DNA of 64,000 bases, taken from Psychromonas sp. Urea-02u-13. GTDB lineage: Bacteria; Pseudomonadota; Gammaproteobacteria; Enterobacterales; Psychromonadaceae. This document shows, in pieces, positions 1 through 7,317 of the stretch. Numbering within the stretch: position 1 is the stretch's first letter; each line of letters starts with the position of its first letter. The position numbers were made by a program, and so were the translations under genes. Location of the stretch: contig NZ_PJBZ01000068.1 of NCBI RefSeq assembly GCF_002835995.1, forward strand, positions 1-64,000, given 5' to 3'. The notes beneath the pieces were generated by a model that had not been told where the DNA came from, ran no database searches, and saw only the letters and a program-made list of their open reading frames with translations.

Positions 1-167
1 CGTTAAAGGAAGCTCGCTAATCCAGACTGCGAAACATGTTTCGGTTCTGTAACCGCTAGGCGCCGAGAGGCGGAACCACACTAAACGTATAAATAGTGGC
101 ATTAAGCGAGCTTGCCTCGCACTGGTCACTTTTTATAATATCTTTTATAGTAGAGAGGGTAAGGTCT

Positions 168-342
168 GAATGGCACTGCATTAAGCCTAAAAGCTATAGA
201 TAATAGGCTTTACAGGGAGAGAGCGAATTCAAGTTAACCCATTAAGTTCATGTTTTTAGGTTGATTTACCAAAGGCATTAAATTTACTCTGACCTTTAAT
301 GTCCTGAAAATATTGCGTTTATAGCTTAATGCAGTGCCATTC
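168..342. repeat. 19-nt inverted repeat pair (168-186 / 324-342) with flanking direct repeats
   Basis: GAATGGCACTGCATTAAGC at 168-186 is the exact reverse complement of 324-342. The 11-mer GGGTAAGGTCT lies just outside on the left (157-167) and again just outside on the right (343-353) in the same orientation, as a target-site-like direct repeat would. The 156-bp span has no ORF. A MITE-like element is possible but unproven. Confidence 0.65.
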
Positions 343-441
343 GGGTAAGGTCTTTAATCTTTAGTTTTTATTTTGAGTCCCTTGTTCGTCAGCTCATCCA
401 ATCATTTTTTAATCTAACCTCACAGGGGGTTCGACTGTCGT
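331..441 (+). repeat. Dispersed intergenic repeat, copy A
   Basis: Bases 331-358 (GCAGTGCCATTCGGGTAAGG then TCTTTAAT) recur at 3152-3181, and 385-441 (GTTCGTCAGCTCATCCAATC onward to GACTGTCG) recur almost unchanged at 2217-2274. This is one of three copies in the first 3.3 kb. Confidence 0.7.
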
Positions 442-507
442 CGAGTAGTTAATCCAGCACCAAAACATGTTTCGCAGTCTGGATTAGCAAGATTCTTTGT
501 ACGGACT

Positions 508-548
508 AAAGAAAACAGAACCAAAAGAAAACAGAACCAAAAGAAAAC
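508..548 (+). repeat. 16-nt tandem repeat, about 2.5 copies
   Basis: AAAGAAAACAGAACCA occurs at 508-523 and 524-539, and its first nine bases follow at 540-548. It is purine-rich, non-coding and of the kind produced by replication slippage. Confidence 0.75.
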
Positions 549-555
549 CGCCCGA

Positions 556-688
556 GCATTTTTTATCTAACTCAATTAATCCCTTTAAATCGCACCAGTT
601 CGGACTGCGCATCCCTGCGCAGAACCGAACTTAGCGACGACATCCATGTCGTCACTTGCTAAAGGAATTCATTGAGCTAGAAAAATGC
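556..688. repeat. Nested inverted-repeat (hairpin) block
   Basis: The outer arms 556-587 and 660-688 are imperfect reverse complements, GCATTTTTTATCTAACTCAA pairing with TTGAGCTAGAAAAATGC. Inside are two perfect hairpins: CTGCGCA/TGCGCAG (605-622) and GACGACAT/ATGTCGTC (636-653). The whole could fold as a branched structure. Function unknown. Confidence 0.6.
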
Positions 689-748
689 AAACGGGATTTG
701 TGAAGCTGCATAGATTCCGCACCTAACGAAGGTTTTAGATGTAATGCC

Positions 749-949
749 TTGATTTTATTGTGTGCAAGTTATGGGGGTCCTACCTTTTTAGTGTTTTTTG
801 GCGTGGTGAAACTGTTAGATAGAAATGAAGGGACAATCGTAAAATGGGATTCAAGTTTCGAGTCAGCGAATAGCGAAGAAGTCACTGAGTTTTGTGACCC
901 GATTTATCAAGGTTTGTTATCAGCGCGACAACAAACATTATCTAGCTAA
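749..949 (+). CDS. Small hypothetical ORF, doubtful
   Basis: This 66-residue reading frame starts at TTG with no clear Shine-Dalgarno. The N-terminus is hydrophobic (LLCASYGGPTFLVFFGVV) and the C-terminus polar and acidic. The same frame is open further upstream without a better start, so it could be the tail of a decayed gene. I recognise no family. It is followed by a bidirectional terminator-like hairpin, the main reason to list it. It may not be translated. Confidence 0.25.
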   Translation: MILLCASYGGPTFLVFFGVVKLLDRNEGTIVKWDSSFESANSEEVTEFCDPIYQGLLSARQQTLSS

Positions 950-964
950 TAAAAATTCGTTAAA

Positions 965-990
965 AAGGAAGCATTTCAGCTTCCTTTGTT
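965..990. terminator. Bidirectional intrinsic terminator
   Basis: AAAGGAAGC (965-973), a six-base loop and GCTTCCTTT (980-988) form a 9-bp stem with A-rich and T-rich sides. It sits between convergent genes and could end transcription from both. Confidence 0.65.
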
Positions 991-1034
991 TATGCTTACA
1001 TCTGCAATTTCACTACATCAATGAGATCTATTGA

Positions 1035-2051
1035 TTATAAATCAGCTAATGCAGTTTCAACTTTCTTCACTACGTCCAGGGGTAACCACTGGCTCCATAT
1101 CGTTTTATTATTCAATAAGAAGTGTTCTGCAGCGTAATCACCATCGGCTTGCTCTTCTTGTATCCATGCCAACTGCTGATTCATTTCAGCATTGGTAAAT
1201 GCACGTTTAGACAAATATTGCATCACTGCAGGCTCTCGCTTAGAAAAATCTGTAGTCACAATACTCTGTACTGGCGCTGCTGGATAATCCGTTACTTTCG
1301 GGTTTTCACAGTCTTCGATGATGGTGCAATTCTCGAATTCTTCACGGTTAAACCCAGTACCAAAATCAACGCGAACCATATCGTACTTATCCATGATTGC
1401 CGTTGGTGACCAGTAATAACCGAACCACGCTTCTTTATTTTCATACGCTTTAACCATAGAACCAGCCAAGCCAGCGCCGGAACCTGGATCAACTAAATCA
1501 AAGCCGTAATCAGCCAGATTCATAGCATTGAATAAGTTAGTCGTTGATATCTGACAAGTCCAGCCCGCAGGACAAGCCATGAAAGCAGAACGGCTTGGGT
1601 CTTCTGGGTGCTTGAATAATTTAGCATTGGCCTTAATACCAGCAAGCGTTGCTAAAGACGGATCTTTCTCGACCATATACTTAGGTACCCAAAAACCAGA
1701 CACCGCGCCATCAGACAGTAAATCACCGGCAACAACAATGCGGCCTTCTTCACCACCTTTCGCCAATGTCGATCTGATCTGGTTAGTCCAAAATTCAGGT
1801 GCGATATCTGGGGTGTTTTTTTCAATCATTGATGTGGCTGTTATCGTTGAATTACCCGGCACAATATCAACATCGCAGCCATAGCCATGTTCTAAGATAA
1901 ACGCATCAATATTAGCAACTAAGGTGGCACTACCCAAGTTCATATCAGCGATAGTCACTGAACCGCATTCAGCAGCAAGCGTATCATTTGCCGCGAAAGA
2001 ATTGAAAGAAGCCATAGTTAACAGCAATGCTAAGGGAGCTTTTTTAAGCAT
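1035..2051 (-). CDS. Glycine betaine/proline-type ABC transporter substrate-binding protein
   Basis: Predicted periplasmic receptor of the OpuAC/ProX family, which delivers quaternary amines (glycine betaine, choline, proline betaine) to an ABC importer for osmoprotection or catabolism. The first ~20 residues form a Sec signal peptide (Lys-Lys, hydrophobic core, cleavage near SFA-AN). The mature part shows OpuAC features: VTIADMNLGSATLVANI near residue 32, VDIVPGNSTIT, PDIAPEFW and AWFGYYWSP, with Trp/Tyr residues of the type that cage a cationic head group. 338 aa is normal. No ATPase or permease lies beside it, so it is an orphan receptor here. Exact ligand unknown. Confidence 0.88.
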   Translation of the reverse strand: MLKKAPLALLLTMASFNSFAANDTLAAECGSVTIADMNLGSATLVANIDAFILEHGYGCDVDIVPGNSTITATSMIEKNTPDIAPEFWTNQIRSTLAKGGEEGRIVVAGDLLSDGAVSGFWVPKYMVEKDPSLATLAGIKANAKLFKHPEDPSRSAFMACPAGWTCQISTTNLFNAMNLADYGFDLVDPGSGAGLAGSMVKAYENKEAWFGYYWSPTAIMDKYDMVRVDFGTGFNREEFENCTIIEDCENPKVTDYPAAPVQSIVTTDFSKREPAVMQYLSKRAFTNAEMNQQLAWIQEEQADGDYAAEHFLLNNKTIWSQWLPLDVVKKVETALADL

Positions 2052-2195
2052 AATAAAACCTCAAATTAAACTTGGTGTATTGAATATAAATGACAGTATT
2101 GTACTTCACTATTTTAAAGGCAAGTTTAAACTTTAGTTAAAAATGTTAACTTATCATTCAAATTCAGTTAGTTAATTACGGTGTGGATGGGGGCT

Positions 2196-2275
2196 GGTCT
2201 TTCATTTTGCATTATCGTTCGTCAAGCTCATCCAATCATTTTTTAATCTTACCTCACAGAGGTTTCGACTGTCGG
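2196..2275 (+). repeat. Dispersed intergenic repeat, copy B
   Basis: GGTCTTTCATTTTG followed by GTTCGTCAAGCTCATCCAAT and onward to GACTGTCGG matches copy A at 385-441 with few changes, and its left part matches copy C at 3169-3182. It directly precedes the decayed gene fragment at 2282. The intergenic stretch 2052-2414 holds only this repeat and that fragment. Confidence 0.7.
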
Positions 2276-2281
2276 CCGTTG

Positions 2282-2352
2282 TTAGCTTCTATTCAGTCTA
2301 CAAGTCCTTATTCAACATAATCAATTGGTTTATAAGAATGGCTGCGGTGTTA
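2282..2352 (+). pseudogene. Decayed 3' fragment of a paralogue of the 2415-3134 gene
   Basis: These 71 bases align with 3003-3079, inside the downstream Sel1-like gene (for example CAGTCTACAAGTCCTTATTC against CAGTCTACCAGCCCTTATTC). Read in the matching frame it gives LASIQSTSPYST followed by a stop and a small deletion. It is therefore a remnant of a second gene copy, not a functional ORF. Confidence 0.7.
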
Positions 2353-2414
2353 ATATACCGATACCATTGATTATTGCCAATTCCCCTACCAACTTACAAA
2401 AAGAGAACTAAAAA

Positions 2415-3134
2415 ATGATAAGCGACCTAGTAAAACGTAAAGACGGTAAAGAGTTGCTAAGACTATCGGTTGAAGAAGAAAATCACGAAGCTGGCCTTGC
2501 ATTTGCCAAGCTTGTATTTACGGGTGGCTACTCTGGCGAACGTATCAATAATGAAGAGCAAACTCTGACAAAAAAAGAAATGGATAGGCATGCCAAGGAT
2601 ACCTCACGAGCCGATGCACAAACGTGTATTGTTCGAGGTGCAGAAGTTGGGGATCTTGGTTGCATAGAAGAAGCCGCCGACATGTACCTTTTTGGGCGTA
2701 GTTTACCTGGTACATTTGGGGCGCTAGTTATTAAGTGTACTTACAAAAAAGCGGTCGTATATTACCAGATGTTGCTTGAACACGATTATGCCAGTACCGA
2801 ATTAGTTGGCCTCGCGCATTTCCGAATGGGGGTTTTAATTAAAGCCTTGGATAAAAATGATAAAGATAAAGATTGGTCTCTAATCATTTATCATTGGGAG
2901 TTAGCACGAAACTTCTCAGGTGAAGGAGCGGATCTTGCGACTGCGCAATTAGCCCGATATTACTACTATGAGAAAAAAAACTATGATCGCGCTATCCCTT
3001 TATTAGTTTCTATCCAGTCTACCAGCCCTTATTCAGCATTATTACTTGGTTTGGCTTATAAGCATGGCAACGGTGTTAAGAAAGATCAGTTTCAATATAA
3101 TCAACTGCTAGCGCATTGGAATAAGAACGCATAA
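2415..3134 (+). CDS. Sel1/TPR-like repeat protein of unknown function
   Basis: A 239-residue protein with no signal peptide and no membrane segment, so probably cytoplasmic. The C-terminal half has helical-repeat character: ARYYYYEKKNYDRAIPLL and SALLLGLAYKHGNGVKKD resemble Sel1-like repeats (A..LG..Y..G.GV..D). The middle (VVYYQMLLEHDYASTELVGL) is a likely further repeat. Such repeats usually mediate protein-protein contacts. The start is weakly supported (AAAGAGAAC about 9 bases upstream). A decayed copy of its 3' part lies just upstream and related dispersed repeats flank both, suggesting a family that duplicates and decays. No specific role can be given. Confidence 0.6.
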   Translation: MISDLVKRKDGKELLRLSVEEENHEAGLAFAKLVFTGGYSGERINNEEQTLTKKEMDRHAKDTSRADAQTCIVRGAEVGDLGCIEEAADMYLFGRSLPGTFGALVIKCTYKKAVVYYQMLLEHDYASTELVGLAHFRMGVLIKALDKNDKDKDWSLIIYHWELARNFSGEGADLATAQLARYYYYEKKNYDRAIPLLVSIQSTSPYSALLLGLAYKHGNGVKKDQFQYNQLLAHWNKNA

Positions 3135-3151
3135 TTAGGATGTGTTGGGGG

Positions 3152-3245
3152 GCAGTGCCATTCGGGTAGGTCTTTCATTTTGAATTTTATAAGTAAAGTT
3201 CTCATGCGTAGGCCTTTAATATTGAGCAGTCATTCGTCAAGCAAT
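3152..3245 (+). repeat. Dispersed intergenic repeat, copy C
   Basis: GCAGTGCCATTCGGGTAGG and TCTTTCATTTTGA repeat copy A (331-358) and copy B (2196 onward). The right end, CATTCGTCAAGC, matches the GTTCGTCAAGC of copy B. It follows the Sel1-like gene as copy B precedes the decayed fragment. Confidence 0.6.
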
Positions 3246-3597
3246 GCGTACACAATTACCCCTTCCATTTTTCTTGCTAAGGCTTGATTGCTTAGCAAGA
3301 GCCTGCATGGAACGAATTATGCGACAGCATAGTGTCATGAGGAGGGTTAAGCTCTGCGTGCCCTTTGTCAGGCCTAGGCTCAGTCAGCACAAGGATGTGC
3401 TGTTTGAGCCGATGCGTTTAAGCAATCAGGACGTGCAAGATAAAAAAATGGCAGTGGCGAGCTTTCTTTTGCTTCTGTTTTCTTTACTCGCTAAAGAAAA
3501 TGAAGTCGCCATAGGCGAAATCACGCTAAACGTATTAACAACTTCCTCAAACGAGCTTGTCTCGTACTGGTTACTTCTGCGTATAAAGACGAATTGA
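3244..3597 (+). other. Repeat-associated open frame, probably not a gene
   Basis: A 117-codon open frame with no Shine-Dalgarno and odd composition (Arg/Cys-rich start, Leu-rich middle). It is dense in short inverted repeats (GACAGCATAGTGTC, GCACAAGGATGTGC), and bases 3522-3578 are homologous to non-coding 77-133 (CTAAACGTAT, then CGAGCTTG and CTCG). That argues for structured repeat DNA that happens to be open. The remainder, 3598-3935, holds a terminator-like hairpin and part of a 13-nt direct repeat, nothing else obvious. Confidence 0.4.
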
Positions 3598-3688
3598 AAG
3601 TTCTCTATACAAACAATAACAATGAAAGGTTAGGCTGACAGTGTTGATATAAACCATGTCGCAACTCGCTGAGAACAGCCAACAATTC

Positions 3689-3714
3689 AAAAAAGAGACT
3701 GCGATCTCTTTTTT
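3689..3714. terminator. Intrinsic terminator-like hairpin
   Basis: AAAAAAGAGA and TCTCTTTTTT form a perfect 10-bp inverted repeat around a 6-base loop, ending in a T-run on the plus strand and an A-run on the other. It would isolate the chitinase from upstream transcription. Confidence 0.6.
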
Positions 3715-3935
3715 ACAATCAAACCCTTGGGTTGATATTTATCTGACTTGATTTCTACCTTATAAAGGGTATATTGGATCTGTTAATTCAGCTTTTTATT
3801 AAGCACAGGAAGTGTTTTTAGTTAACAATCATTAAACTATCGGAGTCAAGGAAGATATTGATAGTGTAATTTTAGCGGAATAGATCTATTCCCTATCGGT
3901 TACTCTCCTCTCTATTTTACTCTGTTCTTTTGTGA

Positions 3936-3980
3936 CTTCCTTTGCTTGATTAAATGTTCTCTTTATTTTAATCAAGGAAG
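3936..3980 (+). promoter_or_regulatory. 5'-leader hairpin enclosing the chitinase Shine-Dalgarno
   Basis: TTGATTAAA (3946-3954) pairs with TTTAATCAA (3967-3975), and after a one-sided bulge CTTCC (3936-3940) pairs with GGAAG (3976-3980). GGAAG is the Shine-Dalgarno of the chitinase ATG at 3987, so the closed hairpin would hide it. The 13-mer TCAAGGAAGATAT also occurs at 3846-3858 and again at 3972-3984. Regulation at this hairpin is inference. Confidence 0.5.
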
Positions 3981-3986
3981 ATATAA

Positions 3987-6887
3987 ATGTTTACATTTAC
4001 TCCAACAAAAAAAGCAGTTTCAATTGCTTTATTTAGTGTCGGTGTTTTTGCGAGCTCTTCAGCACTAGCTGCTACAGAGTTTGTTCCTGGTAAAACAAAG
4101 GTTGCTAATGGCGACGTTGTTACATACCAAGGTGAGTGTTACGAAGCTCAAAACAATCCAGGTACTTGGGAAACACCAAGTGCATCTGCAACGTGGTTTT
4201 GGACAACTGCCGAATGTGGTGTTGTAACGCCTACTTCAGTGCCAACAGTTGAACCAACTCCTGAGCCTACACCAGTAGTAACGCCAACTTCAGTTGCTAC
4301 TGCTGAACCAACTCCAGTAGCAACACCTACACCAGTGGTTACGCCTCCACCTAGAACAGGTAATGGATGGGATGCGAGCAGTGTTTATAATACTGGCGAT
4401 GAAGTGACCCATAACGGTTCTACTTATGTTGCTGGTTGGTGGACGAAAGGGCAAGAGCCTGGTACTACAGGTGATTGGGGTGTTTGGACACTGACAAGTG
4501 GTGGTGTAGTAACACCGACTCCAGTTGTAACGCCTACACCAGTTGTAACACCTACTCCAGTAGTAACGCCTACGCCAGTAGTAACGCCGACTCCAGTTGT
4601 AACGCCGACTCCAGTTGTAACGCCTACACCAGTAGTAACACCGACTCCAGTTGTAACACCTACTCCACCAGTAACTGGCGGAAACCCGGATGATGTATGT
4701 CGTCCTGATGGTTTATTTGTTGTCCCTGGCGCAAACACACCTTACTGTACTGTTTATGATACAGAAGGTCGTGAAATCATGGGTGCTGATCATCCACGTC
4801 GTATTATCGGTTACTTTACGTCATGGAGAAACGGTGCAAACGGTCAACCTTCATTCCTAGCATCTGATGTTGCTTGGGATAGTGTGACGCATATTAACTA
4901 CGCATTTGCACATATTGATAAGCAAGGCGAAGTTTCTATTGGTGATACAACAGATCCGAAAAACCCTGCGACAGGTATGACTTGGGAAGGTGCTGAAAAT
5001 GCAATGGACCCATCACTACCGTACAAAGGTCACTTTAACTTATTAAACCAATACGCTAAGAAAAATGACGTTAAGTTATTACTTTCTGTTGGTGGTTGGG
5101 CTGAAACAGGAGCTCACTTCGATGACGCTGGTCGTTACATGGATGGTGGTTTCTACAGCTTAACAATTGATGATGCAACGGGTGAAATCAACCATGCTGC
5201 TATCAATAAATTTGCTAAATCAGCCGCTAAATTTGTTAACCAATATGACTTTGATGGTATCGATATAGATTACGAATACCCATCTTCAATGTCTGATGCG
5301 GGTCATCCAAATGATTGGTCTGTCTCTAACATGCACCGTGGGAAACTATGGGGCGGTTACATGGCGCTAATGGAAGCATTACGTACAGAACTTGATATGC
5401 AAGGTGCTGCAGATAAAGAGCATTACATGCTAACTATCGCTTCTCCTTCATCGGGTTATTTATTACGTGGTTTTGAAGGTTTCCAAGCACTTCAATACTT
5501 AGATTACGTAAATATCATGTCTTACGATTTACACGGTGCATGGAATCACTTTGCAGGTCACAATGCTGCATTGTTTGACAACGGTACTGATGCTGAAATC
5601 AAAGATGCGGGTATCTACGAAGGTGGCGATGCGAAATACTACAATGGTCAAGGTTACTTGAATATTGATTGGTCTTTCAAATACTTCCGTACAGCGCTTG
5701 CTGGTGGTCGTATTAACATCGGTCTTCCTTACTACACACGTGGTTTCCAACAAGTTGAAGGCGGTACTAACGGTCTTAACGGTTTAGCTTCATTACCAAA
5801 TCAGAAAGAATGTTATTTAGGTACTGGTGGCAACTTAGGTCCTGATGCTCTAAGCCCTAAAGCGGGTGCTCCATGTGGTTACGGCGCTGAAGGTATTGAT
5901 AACCTATGGTTTGATGGCGATGCAATGGGTAAAGAAATGTTTGCTGGTGCAAACCCTATTTGGCACGTTGAAAACTTACGCGCTGGATTACCAACTCCTT
6001 ACGTAGATGTATACCATCCATCAAATGTTGACCAAGATGTTTCTCCTGATAAAAATAATGCGAGTTACGTGAAGGTTTATACTGATGCAGCTGCTAAAGC
6101 TAACGTTGGTACATATGTTGAGAACTATGATGAAGTTGCACAAGCTTCATGGTTATGGAATGAAGAGAAGAAAGTTTTCCTTTCAACTGAAAACTTAAAA
6201 TCATTCAAAGCTAAAGTTCAATACGCAATCGACCAAGGCGCTGGTGGTATTATGTTCTGGGAAATGGCGGGTGATTACTCGACGCCAGAGCAAAACGGTT
6301 TAGGTTACCATTACTTTGGTAGCACATTAACTGATACTGCTTACGACATGATTAAAACAGCCGCTCCATATGGTGTTAAAGCCGGTGATGAGAACTTCGT
6401 TATCCCAATGGAAACTGTTGATGTTGATGCGGACTTAGTAGGTTACTTACCTAAAGGTGAAGATAACTACCCAATCCAAATCGCACTTAAACTAACGAAC
6501 AACTCTGACGTAGATTTGTCTGGTGCTGCTATCGCGTTTAATGCATCTCCAGCTGTACCAATGAATGCGCAAATCGCAGATACATTGAAACCTTATGCAG
6601 TACCATCAGGTAACGGAATCGTTAACTTAGTTGATATGTACTCTGGTGTTAAATGGTCTGTTGATAATATCGCAGAAACGGGTCTGAGCATGGGTAATGT
6701 TGGCGGTCTATCAAACGACTTCCACCGTTTCTCTGCACAGCTTAAAGCAGAAGGTTGGGGCGCGCCACAATGGTTACCAGGTGAAACAATTTCGATTGCA
6801 CTTCGTCTGTACATGCCAATGCCTGTCCCTACAAACTTCACATTTACGGTTGCTGGTAAAACATACGGTCGTACATCTGAAAAATAA
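3987..6887 (+). CDS. Secreted GH18 chitinase with two CBM5/12-type chitin-binding modules
   Basis: Extracellular endo-acting chitinase. Order: Sec signal peptide (about 1-29, ASSSALA-A); a first CBM5/12-like module (about 30-75, ending ATWFWTTAECG); a Pro/Thr linker; a second CBM5/12 module (about 127-168, NGWDASSVYNTGDEV then GDWGVWTL); a longer VTPTPV linker (about 174-231); the GH18 barrel from RRIIGYFTSW (near 271) to about 790; and a C-terminal beta-rich region of about 150 residues. The chitinase signature is complete: SVGGW at 367-371 and DGIDIDYE at 423-430, with E430 the expected proton donor. SYDLHGAWN is also typical. At 966 aa it is a large multidomain form. It stands alone, with its own leader hairpin and terminator. 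Confidence 0.95.
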   Translation: MFTFTPTKKAVSIALFSVGVFASSSALAATEFVPGKTKVANGDVVTYQGECYEAQNNPGTWETPSASATWFWTTAECGVVTPTSVPTVEPTPEPTPVVTPTSVATAEPTPVATPTPVVTPPPRTGNGWDASSVYNTGDEVTHNGSTYVAGWWTKGQEPGTTGDWGVWTLTSGGVVTPTPVVTPTPVVTPTPVVTPTPVVTPTPVVTPTPVVTPTPVVTPTPVVTPTPPVTGGNPDDVCRPDGLFVVPGANTPYCTVYDTEGREIMGADHPRRIIGYFTSWRNGANGQPSFLASDVAWDSVTHINYAFAHIDKQGEVSIGDTTDPKNPATGMTWEGAENAMDPSLPYKGHFNLLNQYAKKNDVKLLLSVGGWAETGAHFDDAGRYMDGGFYSLTIDDATGEINHAAINKFAKSAAKFVNQYDFDGIDIDYEYPSSMSDAGHPNDWSVSNMHRGKLWGGYMALMEALRTELDMQGAADKEHYMLTIASPSSGYLLRGFEGFQALQYLDYVNIMSYDLHGAWNHFAGHNAALFDNGTDAEIKDAGIYEGGDAKYYNGQGYLNIDWSFKYFRTALAGGRINIGLPYYTRGFQQVEGGTNGLNGLASLPNQKECYLGTGGNLGPDALSPKAGAPCGYGAEGIDNLWFDGDAMGKEMFAGANPIWHVENLRAGLPTPYVDVYHPSNVDQDVSPDKNNASYVKVYTDAAAKANVGTYVENYDEVAQASWLWNEEKKVFLSTENLKSFKAKVQYAIDQGAGGIMFWEMAGDYSTPEQNGLGYHYFGSTLTDTAYDMIKTAAPYGVKAGDENFVIPMETVDVDADLVGYLPKGEDNYPIQIALKLTNNSDVDLSGAAIAFNASPAVPMNAQIADTLKPYAVPSGNGIVNLVDMYSGVKWSVDNIAETGLSMGNVGGLSNDFHRFSAQLKAEGWGAPQWLPGETISIALRLYMPMPVPTNFTFTVAGKTYGRTSEK
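4507..4675 (+). repeat. 18-nt coding repeats for the VTPTPV linker
   Basis: About nine 18-nt units of the form GTNGTAACNCCNACNCCA encode the second Thr-Pro linker of the chitinase. Units differ mostly at third positions. A shorter irregular version lies at 4220-4350. Such runs change length by slippage and set the spacing between binding module and catalytic domain. Confidence 0.85.
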
Positions 6888-6913
6888 TAGTTAATCTCAT
6901 TAACTAGTTTGAT

Positions 6914-6943
6914 AAAGGGAGTGCATTTGCACTCCCTTTTTTT
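6914..6943 (+). terminator. Intrinsic terminator of the chitinase gene
   Basis: AAAGGGAGTGC (6914-6924), loop ATTT and GCACTCCCTTT (6929-6939) followed by a T-run, 26 bases after the stop codon. Confidence 0.9.
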
Positions 6944-6976
6944 ATGTTTTTTATTTAGTGATTGATTCAGGAAAAA

Positions 6977-7104
6977 GCCTGTACCAGCAACTTAAGCTTC
7001 ACATTTAAGGTTGCTGGTAAAACAGCCGGTCGACCATCTGAAAAATAATAGTTAATCTTATTAACTAGTTTGATAAAGGGAGTGCATTTTTACTCCCTTT
7101 TTTA
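6977..7104 (+). pseudogene. Duplicated chitinase 3' end plus terminator
   Basis: This stretch repeats 6821-6943, the last codons, stop, spacer and terminator of the chitinase, about 157 bp downstream. The frame is preserved and reads TFKVAGKTAGRPSEK then stop, against TFTVAGKTYGRTSEK in the gene. A second terminator (AAAGGGAGT/ACTCCCTTT, 7075-7103) follows. Either a tandem paralogue was lost down to its tail or the end was locally duplicated. The rest of the gap to 7317 shows no other feature. Confidence 0.85.
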
Positions 7105-7317
7105 TACGTCTTATAACATATTTTTGTTTATAGGAAATTGTAAAAAACAAGACTCGCTTCACGTTTCTAACAACACTAAAAGAGGCTGTTTTAGGTATAA
7201 AGGAGGGCAAAAAAGAATAGCAAAATACAGCCCCTTTTTTTTATCATAAATGTTTGTAAAATAGTTGATTTATCACTATGTTGTAAGTCTAGCGATTTAT
7301 AAAAACAGGTGATACAG

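Larger units (their letters stand above)
16..488. repeat. 26-nt perfect inverted repeat pair (16-41 / 463-488)
   Basis: Bases 16-41 are the exact reverse complement of 463-488; the core reads CCAGACTGCGAAACATGTTT on the left arm. The arms enclose 421 bp without a gene. This resembles the ends of a small non-autonomous element or two oppositely oriented copies of a dispersed repeat; no transposase is present. Confidence 0.75.
1..748. other. Repeat-rich non-coding region at left edge
   Basis: No convincing gene is visible. The stretch is built of inverted and direct repeats: a 26-nt perfect inverted pair, a 19-nt inverted pair, a 16-nt tandem repeat and a nested hairpin block, each listed separately. 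Bases 77-133 resemble 3522-3578, so pieces of this DNA recur in the window. It looks like accumulated dispersed-repeat debris. Confidence 0.6.

Noticed and set aside
1-748. Integron attC-like site (ACCTAAC at 720-726)
   Set aside because: Only one core-like heptamer is present, no matching GTTRRRY partner at proper distance, and no integrase or cassette series.
4424-4738. ORFs in other frames of the chitinase linker
   Set aside because: The 18-nt repeats are open in several frames; GVGVTTGVGVTT-type products are repeat artefacts.
7309-7317. GTG start for the NAD-glutamate dehydrogenase
   Set aside because: AGGTGA fits ATG 7318 as Shine-Dalgarno and overlaps the GTG, which itself lacks a ribosome site.
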